Shown: in pieces, positions 22,750 to 31,360 of the stretch
How the letters are laid out: each line of letters begins with the position of its first letter
How positions within the stretch are numbered: the first letter of the stretch is position 1
Assembly (NCBI GenBank): GCA_016869765.1
Contig: VGES01000036.1
Location: 1 to 37,491, forward strand
Length of the DNA: 37,491 bases
Reading direction: 5' to 3'
DNA from: Alphaproteobacteria bacterium
GTDB lineage: Bacteria > Pseudomonadota > Alphaproteobacteria > SHVP01
Program-made: the position numbers and the translations under genes
Notes under the pieces: generated by a model
The model's input: the letters and a program-made list of their open reading frames with translations, nothing else
Told to the model about the DNA's origin: nothing
The model's database searches: none

Positions 22750-23868
22750 ATGCTCCTCGGCGTTCCGCGCGAGATCAAGAACCACGAATACCGCGTCGGG
22801 ATGACGCCCGGATCGGTTCGCGAGGCCATGCACCACGGCCATCAGGTTGTCGTCGAAGCCGGTGCTGGTCGCGCCATCGGACTCGAGGACGACGCCTATC
22901 GCCAGGCGGGCGCGACGATCGTCGCCGAGGCGGCGGAGGTCTATCGCCGGGCGGACATGGTCGTGAAGGTCAAGGAACCGCAAGCCTCCGAGTTCGGACT
23001 CCTGCGCCGGGACCAGATCCTGTTCACGTATTTGCATCTGGCGCCTGATCGCAAGCAGACCCGCGCCCTGATCGACTCGGGCTGCATCGCCGTGGCCTAC
23101 GAGACGGTCACCGACGCCCGTGGCGGTCTGCCCCTGCTTGCGCCGATGAGCATCGTGGCGGGGCGGATGTCGGTGCAGGTCGGCGCCAGCTGCCTGGAGA
23201 TCGCGCGGGGCGGTCGTGGTCAGTTGCTGGGCGGCGTTCCTGGCGTTCCGCCGGCCAAGGTCGTCGTGTTGGGGGGCGGCACGGTCGGGACGAACGCGTT
23301 GCGCATGGCGCTCGGACTCGAGGCCGACGTCGCCGTGCTCGACAAAAGCCTGTCGCGACTCTACGACCTCGATCTTCAGTTTGGCCCCGCGCTCAAGACC
23401 GTGTTCGCGACGCTCGAAGCGGTCGAAGAACACGTGGTCGCCGCCGATCTCGTGATCTGTGGCGTGTTGGTGCCGGGAGCGGCTGCGCCAAAGCTGATTA
23501 CCGCCGACATGGTGCGGCACATGAAGCGCGGCGCCGTCATCGTCGACGTGTCGATCGACCAGGGCGGCTGCAGCGAAACCAGTCGGCCGACGACGCACGC
23601 CGATCCGACGTATGTCGTGGATGGTGTCGTCCACTATTGCGTCACCAACATGCCGGGGGCGGTGGCGCGCACCTCGACGTTCGCGCTCAACAACGCGACG
23701 CTACCGTTCGTCCTGGCGCTGGCCGGCAAAGGTTGGCAGCGTGCGATGAAGGACGATCCGCATCTCGCCAACGGACTCAATGTCGCGCAAGGACGTCTGG
23801 TGAACGCCGCAGTAGCCGACGCCTTGGGCCTCGACCATCTCCTGCTGTCGCGCGTTCTCCAGGCCTGA
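22750..23868 (+). CDS. ald: Alanine dehydrogenase
   Basis: A 372-residue enzyme, the usual length. N-terminal signature MLLGVPREIKNHEYRVGMTP; substrate-binding Lys in VVKVKEP and His in YLHLAPD; NAD-binding Rossmann motif VVVLGGGTVGTNALRMA; VIVDVSIDQGGCSETSRPT and the closing block VTNMPGAVARTSTFALNNAT. It oxidatively deaminates L-alanine to pyruvate and ammonium with NAD+. Placed two bases after the aminotransferase, it would regenerate the pyruvate acceptor while releasing ammonium, making the pair a beta-alanine (or other omega-amine) degrading unit. No Shine-Dalgarno distinct from the end of the previous gene is seen, so translational coupling is likely. Confidence 0.95.
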   Translation: MLLGVPREIKNHEYRVGMTPGSVREAMHHGHQVVVEAGAGRAIGLEDDAYRQAGATIVAEAAEVYRRADMVVKVKEPQASEFGLLRRDQILFTYLHLAPDRKQTRALIDSGCIAVAYETVTDARGGLPLLAPMSIVAGRMSVQVGASCLEIARGGRGQLLGGVPGVPPAKVVVLGGGTVGTNALRMALGLEADVAVLDKSLSRLYDLDLQFGPALKTVFATLEAVEEHVVAADLVICGVLVPGAAAPKLITADMVRHMKRGAVIVDVSIDQGGCSETSRPTTHADPTYVVDGVVHYCVTNMPGAVARTSTFALNNATLPFVLALAGKGWQRAMKDDPHLANGLNVAQGRLVNAAVADALGLDHLLLSRVLQA

Positions 23869-23869
23869 C

Positions 23870-23980
23870 GCCATTTCCGGCGCCGCTTGGGGCATCTTCC
23901 TCCACGAGGAGCTGCGGGTCCGGGACTACCGCCCGGACCACGTGACGATCGACTATCACGAGATCGATTTGGCTGGGTGA
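23870..23980 (+). pseudogene. Orphan C-terminal coding remnant
   Basis: Just after the alanine dehydrogenase stop a different frame reads AISGAAWGIFLHEELRVRDY followed by RPDHVTIDYHEIDLAG and TGA. The residue pattern looks protein-like, with codon use like real genes, but there is no start codon or room for one before the upstream gene. I cannot name the family with confidence; the DYRPDxVT pattern slightly resembles the I78 protease-inhibitor motif. Probably the tail of a deleted gene. Confidence 0.3.
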
Positions 23981-23990
23981 GGCGAGATCG

Positions 23991-25424
23991 CTAGAGCACT
24001 TTGCCGGGATTGAGCAGACCCTTGGGATCGAGGGCGGTCTTGAGCGTGCGCATCAGTTCGAGTTCGAGCGGCGGTTTGTAGCGGCGGATTTCCTCGCGCT
24101 TGAGTCGACCGAGGCCATGTTCCGCCGAAATGCTGCCGCCGAGCTCATGCACGATGTCGTGCACGAGGTGGTTGACGCGCTCCCACTCGGCCATGAACGC
24201 CGCCGTGTCCCCTCCCAGCGGTTGGCTGAAATTGAGGTGGACGTTGCCGTCGCCCAGGTGGCCGAACGGTAGCGGCCGAACCCCCGGGACAGTGGCGAGA
24301 ACCGCCGCCTGGGCGCGTTCGATCAGTTCGGCGAAACGCGTGATGGGGACGCTCACGTCGTGCTTGATGCTGCCGCCCGCCGGCTTCTGTGCTTCCGGCA
24401 GGGTCTCCCGAATCCGCCATAACGCCCGGGCCTGCGCCTCGCTCACGGCCAGCGTGGCGTCGACCACGAGGCCGGCGTCCAGCGCGGCGGCGAGCGCCGA
24501 CTCGAGAGATGTCGTCAGGGCTTCGCCGTCATCGCCGCTGGATGCATCGAACAGGACGTACCAGGGGTGGGCGGCCGGCAGTGGGTCTTTGGTTCCCTCG
24601 ATGTGCGTCAACACCAAGTCGAGCCCAAATCGGGGCAGCACCTCGAACGCGGTGATCCGGCCGCCCGTCGCGCCTTGCAGCCGCGATAGCAGGTCGACAG
24701 CCGCCCGCACCGATGGGACGCCGACAAATCCGGTGCGTACCTGTCGGGGCAGCGGGAACAATTTCAGGACAGCACCCGTGATGATCCCGAGCGTGCCTTC
24801 CGCTCCCATGAACACGTGTTTGAGGTCGTAGCCCGTGTTGTCCTTGCGCAGGCCCCGGAGGCCGTTCCAGATGCGTCCGTCGGCGAGCACCACTTCGAGG
24901 CCGAGCACAAGGTCGCGCGCCGAGCCATAGCGAAGGACGTTGACGCCTCCGGCGTTGGTCGAGAGATTGCCGCCGATCGTGCACGTGCCTTCGGCGGCTA
25001 GGCTCAAGGGAAACAGCCGGTCGACCCGTCGCGCCGCCTCCTGAATATCGACGAGGATGCAGCCGGCGTCGACGGTCATCGCGTAATCGAGCGCCGAAAC
25101 CGAGCGGATGCGATTCATGCGGGCGAGGCTGAGGACGATTTGATCCCCGCTCTCGTAGGGGACGCCGCCGCCGACGAGTCCGGTGTTGCCGCCCTGCGGC
25201 ACGATGGCGGCGTCATGCGCCGCACACAGCGCGACCACGCGTGAGACCTCGTCGGTCGTTCCCGGTCGCACGACCAGCGGCGTGCGCCCACGAAACAGCC
25301 GTCGTTCGTCTACGAGATAGCGCTCCTGATCGGCAGGGTCGGCGATCCAACCGTTCGGGCCGACAATCGCCTTGAGGCCCGCGATCAGCGCGGGCGCCGG
25401 GTCGCGGATCGGCCGAGCGGTCAT
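23991..25424 (-). CDS. FAD-linked D-2-hydroxyacid dehydrogenase (GlcD/D2HGDH-type)
   Basis: A 477-residue flavoprotein of the VAO/PCMH family. The FAD-binding block is PLVVRPGTTDEVSRVVALC with VPQGGNTGLVGGGVP, then CTIGGNLSTNAGGVNVLRYG and GAEGTLGIITGAVLKLFP. The C-terminal domain has the metal-binding FGHLGDGNVHLNF and SAEHGLGRLKREEI. This order matches D-2-hydroxyglutarate and D-lactate dehydrogenases, which pass electrons to the respiratory chain or an electron-transfer flavoprotein; the exact 2-hydroxyacid is open. The ATG overlaps the Sua5 stop by three bases (ATGA on the minus strand), so both genes form one unit. Confidence 0.9.
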   Translation of the reverse strand: MTARPIRDPAPALIAGLKAIVGPNGWIADPADQERYLVDERRLFRGRTPLVVRPGTTDEVSRVVALCAAHDAAIVPQGGNTGLVGGGVPYESGDQIVLSLARMNRIRSVSALDYAMTVDAGCILVDIQEAARRVDRLFPLSLAAEGTCTIGGNLSTNAGGVNVLRYGSARDLVLGLEVVLADGRIWNGLRGLRKDNTGYDLKHVFMGAEGTLGIITGAVLKLFPLPRQVRTGFVGVPSVRAAVDLLSRLQGATGGRITAFEVLPRFGLDLVLTHIEGTKDPLPAAHPWYVLFDASSGDDGEALTTSLESALAAALDAGLVVDATLAVSEAQARALWRIRETLPEAQKPAGGSIKHDVSVPITRFAELIERAQAAVLATVPGVRPLPFGHLGDGNVHLNFSQPLGGDTAAFMAEWERVNHLVHDIVHELGGSISAEHGLGRLKREEIRRYKPPLELELMRTLKTALDPKGLLNPGKVL

Positions 25425-26386
25425 TGTCGGATCATAGTCGAACCATGCGCCGCTCGTCGCAATCGGTCGTTGATCGCTACGCCGAGTCCGCGTTCGGGAA
25501 TCGGCATCACCGCGATCCCGCTGAACTCGGGTTGGTCGAGTTCGTGGAGAAAGGCGAACAAGTGGGAAGCGGCTTCGACGAGATCCCCGGTCGGGCTGAG
25601 GTTGAGGACCTTGGAGAATCCTGGCGGCGTGCGTTCGCCAAAAGCGAGGAGCGCCTCCTGGGCCCCCTTTGGGCTGCTCGCCTGGAGACGAAGCGGCAGG
25701 GTGGGCGCGTAGTGGGCGAGCAGTTGCCCGGGGGAGCGTTCGGGATCGTTGGCCGGCGCCGCGTCCAGGGGTCCGATGACGGCGCTGATCTGTTCGGTCG
25801 TCACTGCGCCCGGACGGAGCAGCCAAGCCCTCGCCGGTAGGCAGGCGACGACCGTCGACTCGAGTCCGATCCGGCACGGGCCGCCGTCCAGGATGGCGTT
25901 GACGTGTCGCCCCAGGTCCTTGGCGACATGGGCAGCGGTCGTGGCGCTGAGCCGGCCCGACACGTTGGCGCTGGGGCCGGCGATCGGACGACCGGCGGCG
26001 CGCAGCAGCGCCTGCGCCACGTGATGGTCGGGGGCGCGCAGCGCCAGGGTGTCGAGGCCGGCGGTGGCCAGCCGCGACACGGGGCAGTCGGGACGGCGCG
26101 GGACGACGATCGAGAGCGGGCCTGGCCAGAAGCGCTCGGCCAGGCGACGGGCGCGTTCGTCGAGGGCCCCGAGCGCTTGGGCGGCCGCGAGGTCGGGCAC
26201 GTGAATGATCAGGGGGTTGAATTGGGGCCGGGCCTTGGCCGCGAAGATCTTCGCGACCGCGCGGTCGTTGGTGGCGTCCGCGCCCAGGCCGTAGACGGTC
26301 TCGGTGGGAAACGCGACGAGGTCGCCCTCGCGCAGCAGGGCCGCCGCCTTTTCGATCGTCGACTGAATGGGGGCGTAGATGGTCAT
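25421..26386 (-). CDS. L-threonylcarbamoyladenylate synthase (Sua5 type)
   Basis: A 321-residue protein: a YrdC domain (about 1-200) followed by the C-terminal Sua5 domain. YrdC marks: LLREGDLVAFPTETVYGLGA, KARPQFNPLIIHV, FWPGPLSIVV, LALRAPDH and PIAGPSANVSGRLSATTA. The Sua5 domain begins near SPGQLLAHYAP, the linker block that covers the active site. It makes threonylcarbamoyl-AMP from Thr, bicarbonate and ATP for the t6A37 modification of ANN-decoding tRNAs. ATG 26386 gives the usual N-terminus; ATG 26428 would add 14 residues. It is divergent from the acyl-CoA dehydrogenase, 102 bases apart. Confidence 0.93.
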   Translation of the reverse strand: MTIYAPIQSTIEKAAALLREGDLVAFPTETVYGLGADATNDRAVAKIFAAKARPQFNPLIIHVPDLAAAQALGALDERARRLAERFWPGPLSIVVPRRPDCPVSRLATAGLDTLALRAPDHHVAQALLRAAGRPIAGPSANVSGRLSATTAAHVAKDLGRHVNAILDGGPCRIGLESTVVACLPARAWLLRPGAVTTEQISAVIGPLDAAPANDPERSPGQLLAHYAPTLPLRLQASSPKGAQEALLAFGERTPPGFSKVLNLSPTGDLVEAASHLFAFLHELDQPEFSGIAVMPIPERGLGVAINDRLRRAAHGSTMIRQ

Positions 26387-26488
26387 CGCAGCAGCGGGCG
26401 GGTTTGCGCCGAAAGGGTGCGATGCCATACTACGTCCGCTAATCGGCGAATGCCGAATCTTGCCCCCATCACAGGTCTGGGAACCTCG

Positions 26489-28291
26489 ATGTCCGATTAC
26501 ACGCCGCCGCTCCGCGACCTCCGCTTCCAGCTCACCGAGGTCGTCGATCTTGCGGCCATTGCCAAGCTCAAAGGGTTCGATGCGGCGACCCCCGATGTCG
26601 TTGACGCCATTCTCGAAGGGGCCGGGCAATTCACGGCGGATGTCGTCGGCCCCCTCAACGTCGTCGGCGATCGTCAGGGCAGCAAGCTCGAAAACGGTAT
26701 CGTGCGGACTCCAGCGGGGTTCAAGGAAGCCTATCGACAGTTCGTATCGGGCGGCTGGAACAGTCTCGCGTTCGACAGCGAAATCGGTGGCCAAGGCCTG
26801 CCGTTCACCCTGTCGACCGCGGTGACCGAGATGGTGACCAGCGCCAACATGGCCTTCAGCCTGTGCCCGCTCCTGACCGTGGGCGCCGTCGAGGCGATCG
26901 CCCAACACGGCACGCCGGAACAGAAGCGCCTCTATTTGCCCAAACTCGTGTCGGGAGAATGGACCGGCACGATGAACCTGACCGAATCACATGCCGGTTC
27001 GGACGTCGGCGCGCTCAAAGCGCGCGCGGTTCCCCAGGGCGACGGCAGCTTCCGCATCACGGGTACCAAGATCTTCATCACGTACGGCGAACACGACATG
27101 GCGGACAACATCATCCACCTCGTGCTCGCCCGCACGCCCAACAGCCCACCAGGCACACGTGGCATCTCACTGTTTGCCGTGCCCAAATTCCTGGTCAACG
27201 CCGACGGCTCGCTCGGCCAACGCAACGATCTGCGCTGTGTATCGCTCGAGCACAAGCTCGGCATCCATGCGAGCCCCACGGCGGTGATGTCCTACGGCGA
27301 CAACGGCGGGGCCATCGGATGGTTGGTCGGCGAAGAGAACAAGGGCATGCGGTGCATGTTCACAATGATGAACCACGCCCGCCTGCAGGTCGGCCTCGAA
27401 GGGGTCGCGATCGCCGATCGCGCCTACCAGAAGGCGCTGGCCTACGCCCAGGAGCGCAAGCAGGGGCGACGGGCCGGGCGCCCCGAAACCGACCACGAAC
27501 CGATCATCGTTCACGCCGACGTCCGGCGGAATCTGATGCTCATGAAATCTCACGTCGAGGCCGCGCGGGGGATCTCCCTGCTGGCGGCCGAGGCCTATGA
27601 TCTCGGCCATCGTCATCCCGACAGCGCTACCCGGGCGCTCAATCAGGGGATTGTCGATGTGCTGACCCCGGTCGTCAAAGGCTGGTCGACCGATGTCGGG
27701 GTCGAGGTGGCCTCGATCGGGGTTCAGATTCACGGCGGCATGGGCTTCATCGAAGAGACCGGCGCGGCCCAGCACTACCGCGACGCCCGCATCACGCCGA
27801 TCTACGAGGGCACAAACGGAATTCAAGCGCTCGACCTCGTGGGCCGCAAACTCACGATCGGCGGTGGCCAACCGCTCGATGAAATCCTGCGACGCATGAA
27901 GGCCGTGAAGACAGAACTCGAGAAGTCGGGAGCGGCGGCCCTGACCGCGGTCGCGCGCGGCCTGGGGGACGGCATCGCCGCGCTCGAGGCGGCGACGACC
28001 TGGTTGCGCGAAGCCTCGGGCAAGGATCGCGACGCGGCGAGCGCCGGAGCGACCGCGTATCTCCGCCTCTTCGGCACGGTCGCGGGCGCCTATGCGTTAT
28101 CGAAAGGGGCGTTGGCGGCCAATCGGCGATTGGCCTCGCCAGGCGAGGACGCCGCCTTCTGCCGCGCCAAGATCGTCACTGCCCAGTTCTTCTGCGAACA
28201 GGTTCTGCCTCCGGCCGCGGCCCTCCTGGGGCCGCTCACGCGTGGCGCGGGCACCCTGTTTGCCGTCGAACCCGAAATGCTGCGGACCTGA
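26489..28291 (+). CDS. Long (600-residue) acyl-CoA dehydrogenase
   Basis: A 600-residue acyl-CoA dehydrogenase of the larger class, with an N-terminal extension (DLRFQLTEVVDLAAIAKLKG), the core and a C-terminal helical domain, as in DmdC-type and other AMP-proteobacterial enzymes. Core marks: TEMVTSANMAFSLCPLLTVG, WTGTMNLTESHAGSDVGALK (FAD), ITGTKIFITYGEHDM, GIHASPTAVMSYG, and the catalytic Glu region RITPIYEGTNGIQALDLVGRK. It oxidises an acyl-CoA to the 2-enoyl-CoA, passing electrons to ETF. It is followed ten bases later by an enoyl-CoA hydratase, the next step of beta-oxidation. Its ribosome site is weak. Confidence 0.93.
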   Translation: MSDYTPPLRDLRFQLTEVVDLAAIAKLKGFDAATPDVVDAILEGAGQFTADVVGPLNVVGDRQGSKLENGIVRTPAGFKEAYRQFVSGGWNSLAFDSEIGGQGLPFTLSTAVTEMVTSANMAFSLCPLLTVGAVEAIAQHGTPEQKRLYLPKLVSGEWTGTMNLTESHAGSDVGALKARAVPQGDGSFRITGTKIFITYGEHDMADNIIHLVLARTPNSPPGTRGISLFAVPKFLVNADGSLGQRNDLRCVSLEHKLGIHASPTAVMSYGDNGGAIGWLVGEENKGMRCMFTMMNHARLQVGLEGVAIADRAYQKALAYAQERKQGRRAGRPETDHEPIIVHADVRRNLMLMKSHVEAARGISLLAAEAYDLGHRHPDSATRALNQGIVDVLTPVVKGWSTDVGVEVASIGVQIHGGMGFIEETGAAQHYRDARITPIYEGTNGIQALDLVGRKLTIGGGQPLDEILRRMKAVKTELEKSGAAALTAVARGLGDGIAALEAATTWLREASGKDRDAASAGATAYLRLFGTVAGAYALSKGALAANRRLASPGEDAAFCRAKIVTAQFFCEQVLPPAAALLGPLTRGAGTLFAVEPEMLRT

Positions 28292-28301
28292 GGAGGCCAA
28301 C

Positions 28302-29099
28302 ATGACGGGCACCGTCCTACTCGATGTCGCCAACGGCATCGCCCGGCTGACGTTCAACCGGCCCCAGCAGCTCAATGCCCTGAGCGAAGAACTCGGCCGT
28401 GACCTGATCGCGCTCACGGGTCGGATCGAGAACGACCCGGCGATCCGGTGCGTCGTCCTCCAAGGGGCGGGGGATCACTTCTGTGCAGGCGGGGACATCA
28501 CCATGTTCCGCGAGATCGCGAAAAAACCGGCGCTCGAGCGCCAGCGCACCGAGCGCGAGTTTCTCCACGGCATCCACGTGGCGATCCTGTCCTTGGTCGA
28601 GATGCCCAAGCCGGTGCTCGCGCGGGTTCAGGGGGCGGCCGCTGGAATCGGGCTCAGTTTTGTCCTTCTGGCCGACCTCGCGATCGCGGCCGACGATGCC
28701 AAGTTCACGTTGGCCTACAACCAAATAGGGTTGTCGCCCGACGGATCGTCGAGCTTCTTCCTGCCGCGGACCGTGGGCCTCAAGAAGGCGACGGAGATCG
28801 CCTTCCTGGGCGAGCGCTTCGATGCCAAGACCGCGCTTTCGCTCGGCATCGTGAACCGGGTGGTGCCGCGGGCCGAACTCGATACGACCGTCGATGCCCT
28901 GGCCAACAAGCTCGCATCAGGCGCCACACAGGCGATGGGGCGGACCAAGGCGCTATTCCGACGTTCGGCCCACGCCAGTCTCGCGGACCAACTGGCCGCC
29001 GAGGTCGAGGCCTTTGCCGCCTCGGCCGCGACGGACGATTTCGTCGAGGGCGCCAACGCGTTCCTGGAAAAACGCCCACCACGCTTCCGCGGGAAGTAG
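28302..29099 (+). CDS. Enoyl-CoA hydratase/isomerase
   Basis: A 265-residue crotonase-fold enzyme. NGIARLTFNRPQQLNALSEE is the N-terminal signature; the oxyanion hole is formed by HFCAGGDITMF and the PVLARVQGAAAGIGLSFVLL block. In the usual Glu positions the stretch ADDAKFTLAYNQIGLSPDGS gives Asp where the second Glu of true hydratases stands, a pattern of the isomerase-like branch (PaaG/PaaB type). So either hydration or double-bond isomerisation is possible. AGGAGG lies six bases before the ATG. It forms an operon with the preceding dehydrogenase and converges with the TetR gene, five bases apart. Confidence 0.9.
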   Translation: MTGTVLLDVANGIARLTFNRPQQLNALSEELGRDLIALTGRIENDPAIRCVVLQGAGDHFCAGGDITMFREIAKKPALERQRTEREFLHGIHVAILSLVEMPKPVLARVQGAAAGIGLSFVLLADLAIAADDAKFTLAYNQIGLSPDGSSSFFLPRTVGLKKATEIAFLGERFDAKTALSLGIVNRVVPRAELDTTVDALANKLASGATQAMGRTKALFRRSAHASLADQLAAEVEAFAASAATDDFVEGANAFLEKRPPRFRGK

Positions 29100-29104
29100 C
29101 TTCG

Positions 29105-29746
29105 TCAGTTCGCGAACAGCAACCGTACGAAGTCGCGATAGAGCAGCACCTGCTGCGGCAGGATGCGCCGTTCGTCGAGGATCTTGGTCAGGATGATGCC
29201 GCCTTCGACCAGGGTGGCGGCCATGTCGGCGAGGGCCTCGATATCGACGGGCGTTCGCGGCGGATAACGCTCGCTGATCTTCTCGAGGCGCTCGCGAAAC
29301 CGGTTGCGCCAGGCCAACACCCCCTCGGCGTTGAGCGCGCGGACCTCGCGGTTGATGAGCTGCGACTGATAGCAGAACGAAGCCGCGAGGCAGCCAGGGT
29401 GGGCTTCAGGCAGGTTCGCCATTAGGTCGGCGAACAGCTTGAGGCCGACCAGGAATCCATGCAGCGGATCCTCGTTGAGTTCATCGCCGCGGCGAAACAG
29501 CTCGTCGAGGATCTGCTCGTCGCGTTCGACGTAGCGTTGCATGAGGGCGACGGCGAGATCGCCCTTGTCCTTGAAATGGTAGAAGAAGCCGCTCTTGGTG
29601 ATGCCGACGCCCGCGATCAACTCCTCGATCGAGGTCGCGGCGAAGCCTTTTTGCAGTACCGCGGCCTCGGCGAGATCGAGCAGACGTTCGCGAGCCGAGG
29701 GCCGCTTCGGGGATTCTGCTGAGACCTGATCGTTCGCGTTGGCCAC
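29105..29746 (-). CDS. TetR family transcriptional regulator
   Basis: A 213-residue repressor-type protein. The N-terminal DNA-binding region is RERLLDLAEAAVLQKGFAAT, SIEELIAGVGITKSGFFYHF then KDKGDLAVALMQRYV, a standard TetR helix-turn-helix. The C-terminal ligand domain (about 80-213) has LEKISERYPP and LVEGGIILTKILDERRIL. It probably senses an acyl-CoA or a related substrate of the adjacent beta-oxidation genes. I chose GTG 29746 rather than ATG 29782 because a perfect 17-base palindrome (29754-29770) lies just upstream of it and would otherwise be inside the coding region. Confidence 0.88.
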   Translation of the reverse strand: MANANDQVSAESPKRPSARERLLDLAEAAVLQKGFAATSIEELIAGVGITKSGFFYHFKDKGDLAVALMQRYVERDEQILDELFRRGDELNEDPLHGFLVGLKLFADLMANLPEAHPGCLAASFCYQSQLINREVRALNAEGVLAWRNRFRERLEKISERYPPRTPVDIEALADMAATLVEGGIILTKILDERRILPQQVLLYRDFVRLLFAN

Positions 29747-29753
29747 GCCGCGT

Positions 29754-29770
29754 CTGTACCACGGGTACAG
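29754..29770. promoter_or_regulatory. Palindromic operator candidate of the TetR gene
   Basis: CTGTACC, ACG, GGTACAG: a perfect seven-base inverted repeat with three-base centre, seven bases before the GTG start of the TetR gene. Size and placement are those of a TetR-type operator used for autoregulation. It may also affect the divergent TPR/ligase genes. Confidence 0.6.
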
Positions 29771-29946
29771 TTGACGCACCATTTCCTCCCGCGGAAGCGT
29801 CGGGAAAGCGGCCAGCCTCGGCTCTAAGCACTTGATCCCGCGAGAAAAGTCACTCAGGCCCCGAACACGACCACGAGTCGACTAGAGGTGGGCGGCGCCA
29901 ATGCGTAGGTATCGGTCCAACAACGCAATCCTTCGTGGAGACGACG

Positions 29947-31281
29947 ATGATCCAAGATTTTCAGGGCAACCCTGTTTCGACCGACTCGGTCAGCGCCGTG
30001 GCCGGCCTCAATCGGGTGATCTTGATGGTCCACGCCTACCAAGCGGACCCACTGGCGGCCCTCGACCGGTTGCTCGCCGATCAACCCGATTTCGTGATGG
30101 CGCACGCCGTTCGGGCTGGCCTTCTCGCCACGGCAATGGATCGCGCCTTCGAAGGCGAGCTCAAACGCAGCGTCGCAGCGCTCGAAGGTTTGGTGGCCAA
30201 GGCCAACGAACGCGAGCGGGGGCACATCGCTGCGGTGCGGGCGTGGCTCGCCGGGGACTTCGAACGCGCGGTCGAACACTGGGGCCGGGTCGCGATCGAC
30301 CATCCGCGCGACGGTATGGCGGTGCAGTTCGCCCACCTCGGGGACTTCTATCTCGGCTATTCGCACATGCTGCGCGACCGCATGGCGCGGGTCGTGTCGC
30401 AATGGTCGCCTCACGTGCCGGGATACGGCTATGTCCTCGGCATGTCCGCCTTCGGCCTCGAGGAGGCCGGCGACTATGCCCGTGCCGAGGACGTTGGCCG
30501 GAAGGCCTACGCGCTCAACGCCAATGACGGATGGGCCGCCCACGCGGTTGCTCACGTCTACGAGATGCGGGGCGATTCCGAGGCCGGTATCCGCTGGCTC
30601 GAATCGACGGCCAAGGGATGGGCGCCCAACAGCATGTTCGCGTTCCACAACTGGTGGCACCTCGCGCTCTATTATCTCGATCGGCACGAGGTGGGCCGCG
30701 CCCTGGCGCTCTACGACGAACGCATCGCGGGCGGGTTGGGCCAGGCCTTGGAACTGGTCGATTCGACCGCGATGTTGTGGCGTCTCGCGACCCTCGGGGA
30801 GAGCGTCGGTGATCGCTGGGCCGTCGTGGCCGAGCGCTGGGCGGAGCGAATCGACCAGCGTCTCTACGCTTTCAACGACGTGCACGCGATGATGGCGTTC
30901 ATCGGGGCGGGCCGAACCGAGGATCAGGCGCGGGTAATCGCCGCCCTCGACCGGGCGGCCGGGTCAGGGGGTACCAACGCGATGATGAGCCGGGAGGTGG
31001 GTCTGCCCGCCGCCCGAGGCTTGGCGGCGTTTGCCGCGAGCGACTATCCGGCTGCGCTCGAAGCGTTGTTGCCGTTGCGCGGCAAGGCCAATCGTTTCGG
31101 CGGTAGCCACGCCCAGCGGGACCTGTTCTCGTGGACCACGGTCGAGGCCGCGATCCGGAGCGGCAACCGGGCGATGGCCGAGGCGCTCCTCCACGAGCGG
31201 CTGGCTTCGAAGCCGGCGAGCGCGGTCAACGTGGGATGGCGGCGGCGGCTGGCGGCCCTGGGAAGCAAGGCGGCCGCCTGA
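29947..31281 (+). CDS. Tetratricopeptide-repeat protein (StaR-like)
   Basis: A 444-residue, almost wholly helical protein with TPR-like pairs, for example DPLAALDRLLADQPDFVMAH, GDFERAVEHWGRVAIDHPRD, and GMSAFGLEEAGDYARAEDVG. The central blocks HAVAHVYEMRG and FAFHNWWHLALYYLD are hallmarks of a bacterial TPR family often labelled StaR-like; His residues recur in these helices. No enzymatic motif and no signal peptide. The role is unknown; a scaffold or a sensor are guesses. GGAG lies six bases before ATG 29947; the GTG at 29935 is inferior. It precedes the acyl-CoA ligase by 79 bases on the same strand. Confidence 0.82.
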   Translation: MIQDFQGNPVSTDSVSAVAGLNRVILMVHAYQADPLAALDRLLADQPDFVMAHAVRAGLLATAMDRAFEGELKRSVAALEGLVAKANERERGHIAAVRAWLAGDFERAVEHWGRVAIDHPRDGMAVQFAHLGDFYLGYSHMLRDRMARVVSQWSPHVPGYGYVLGMSAFGLEEAGDYARAEDVGRKAYALNANDGWAAHAVAHVYEMRGDSEAGIRWLESTAKGWAPNSMFAFHNWWHLALYYLDRHEVGRALALYDERIAGGLGQALELVDSTAMLWRLATLGESVGDRWAVVAERWAERIDQRLYAFNDVHAMMAFIGAGRTEDQARVIAALDRAAGSGGTNAMMSREVGLPAARGLAAFAASDYPAALEALLPLRGKANRFGGSHAQRDLFSWTTVEAAIRSGNRAMAEALLHERLASKPASAVNVGWRRRLAALGSKAAA

Positions 31282-31360
31282 TCGTCCTCGTGCATGGGCG
31301 GCCGAGGCTGCTGGCTGGTCCTCAGGAATGAGGCTAGCATCTGCAGTCAGGAGGCCGCCC

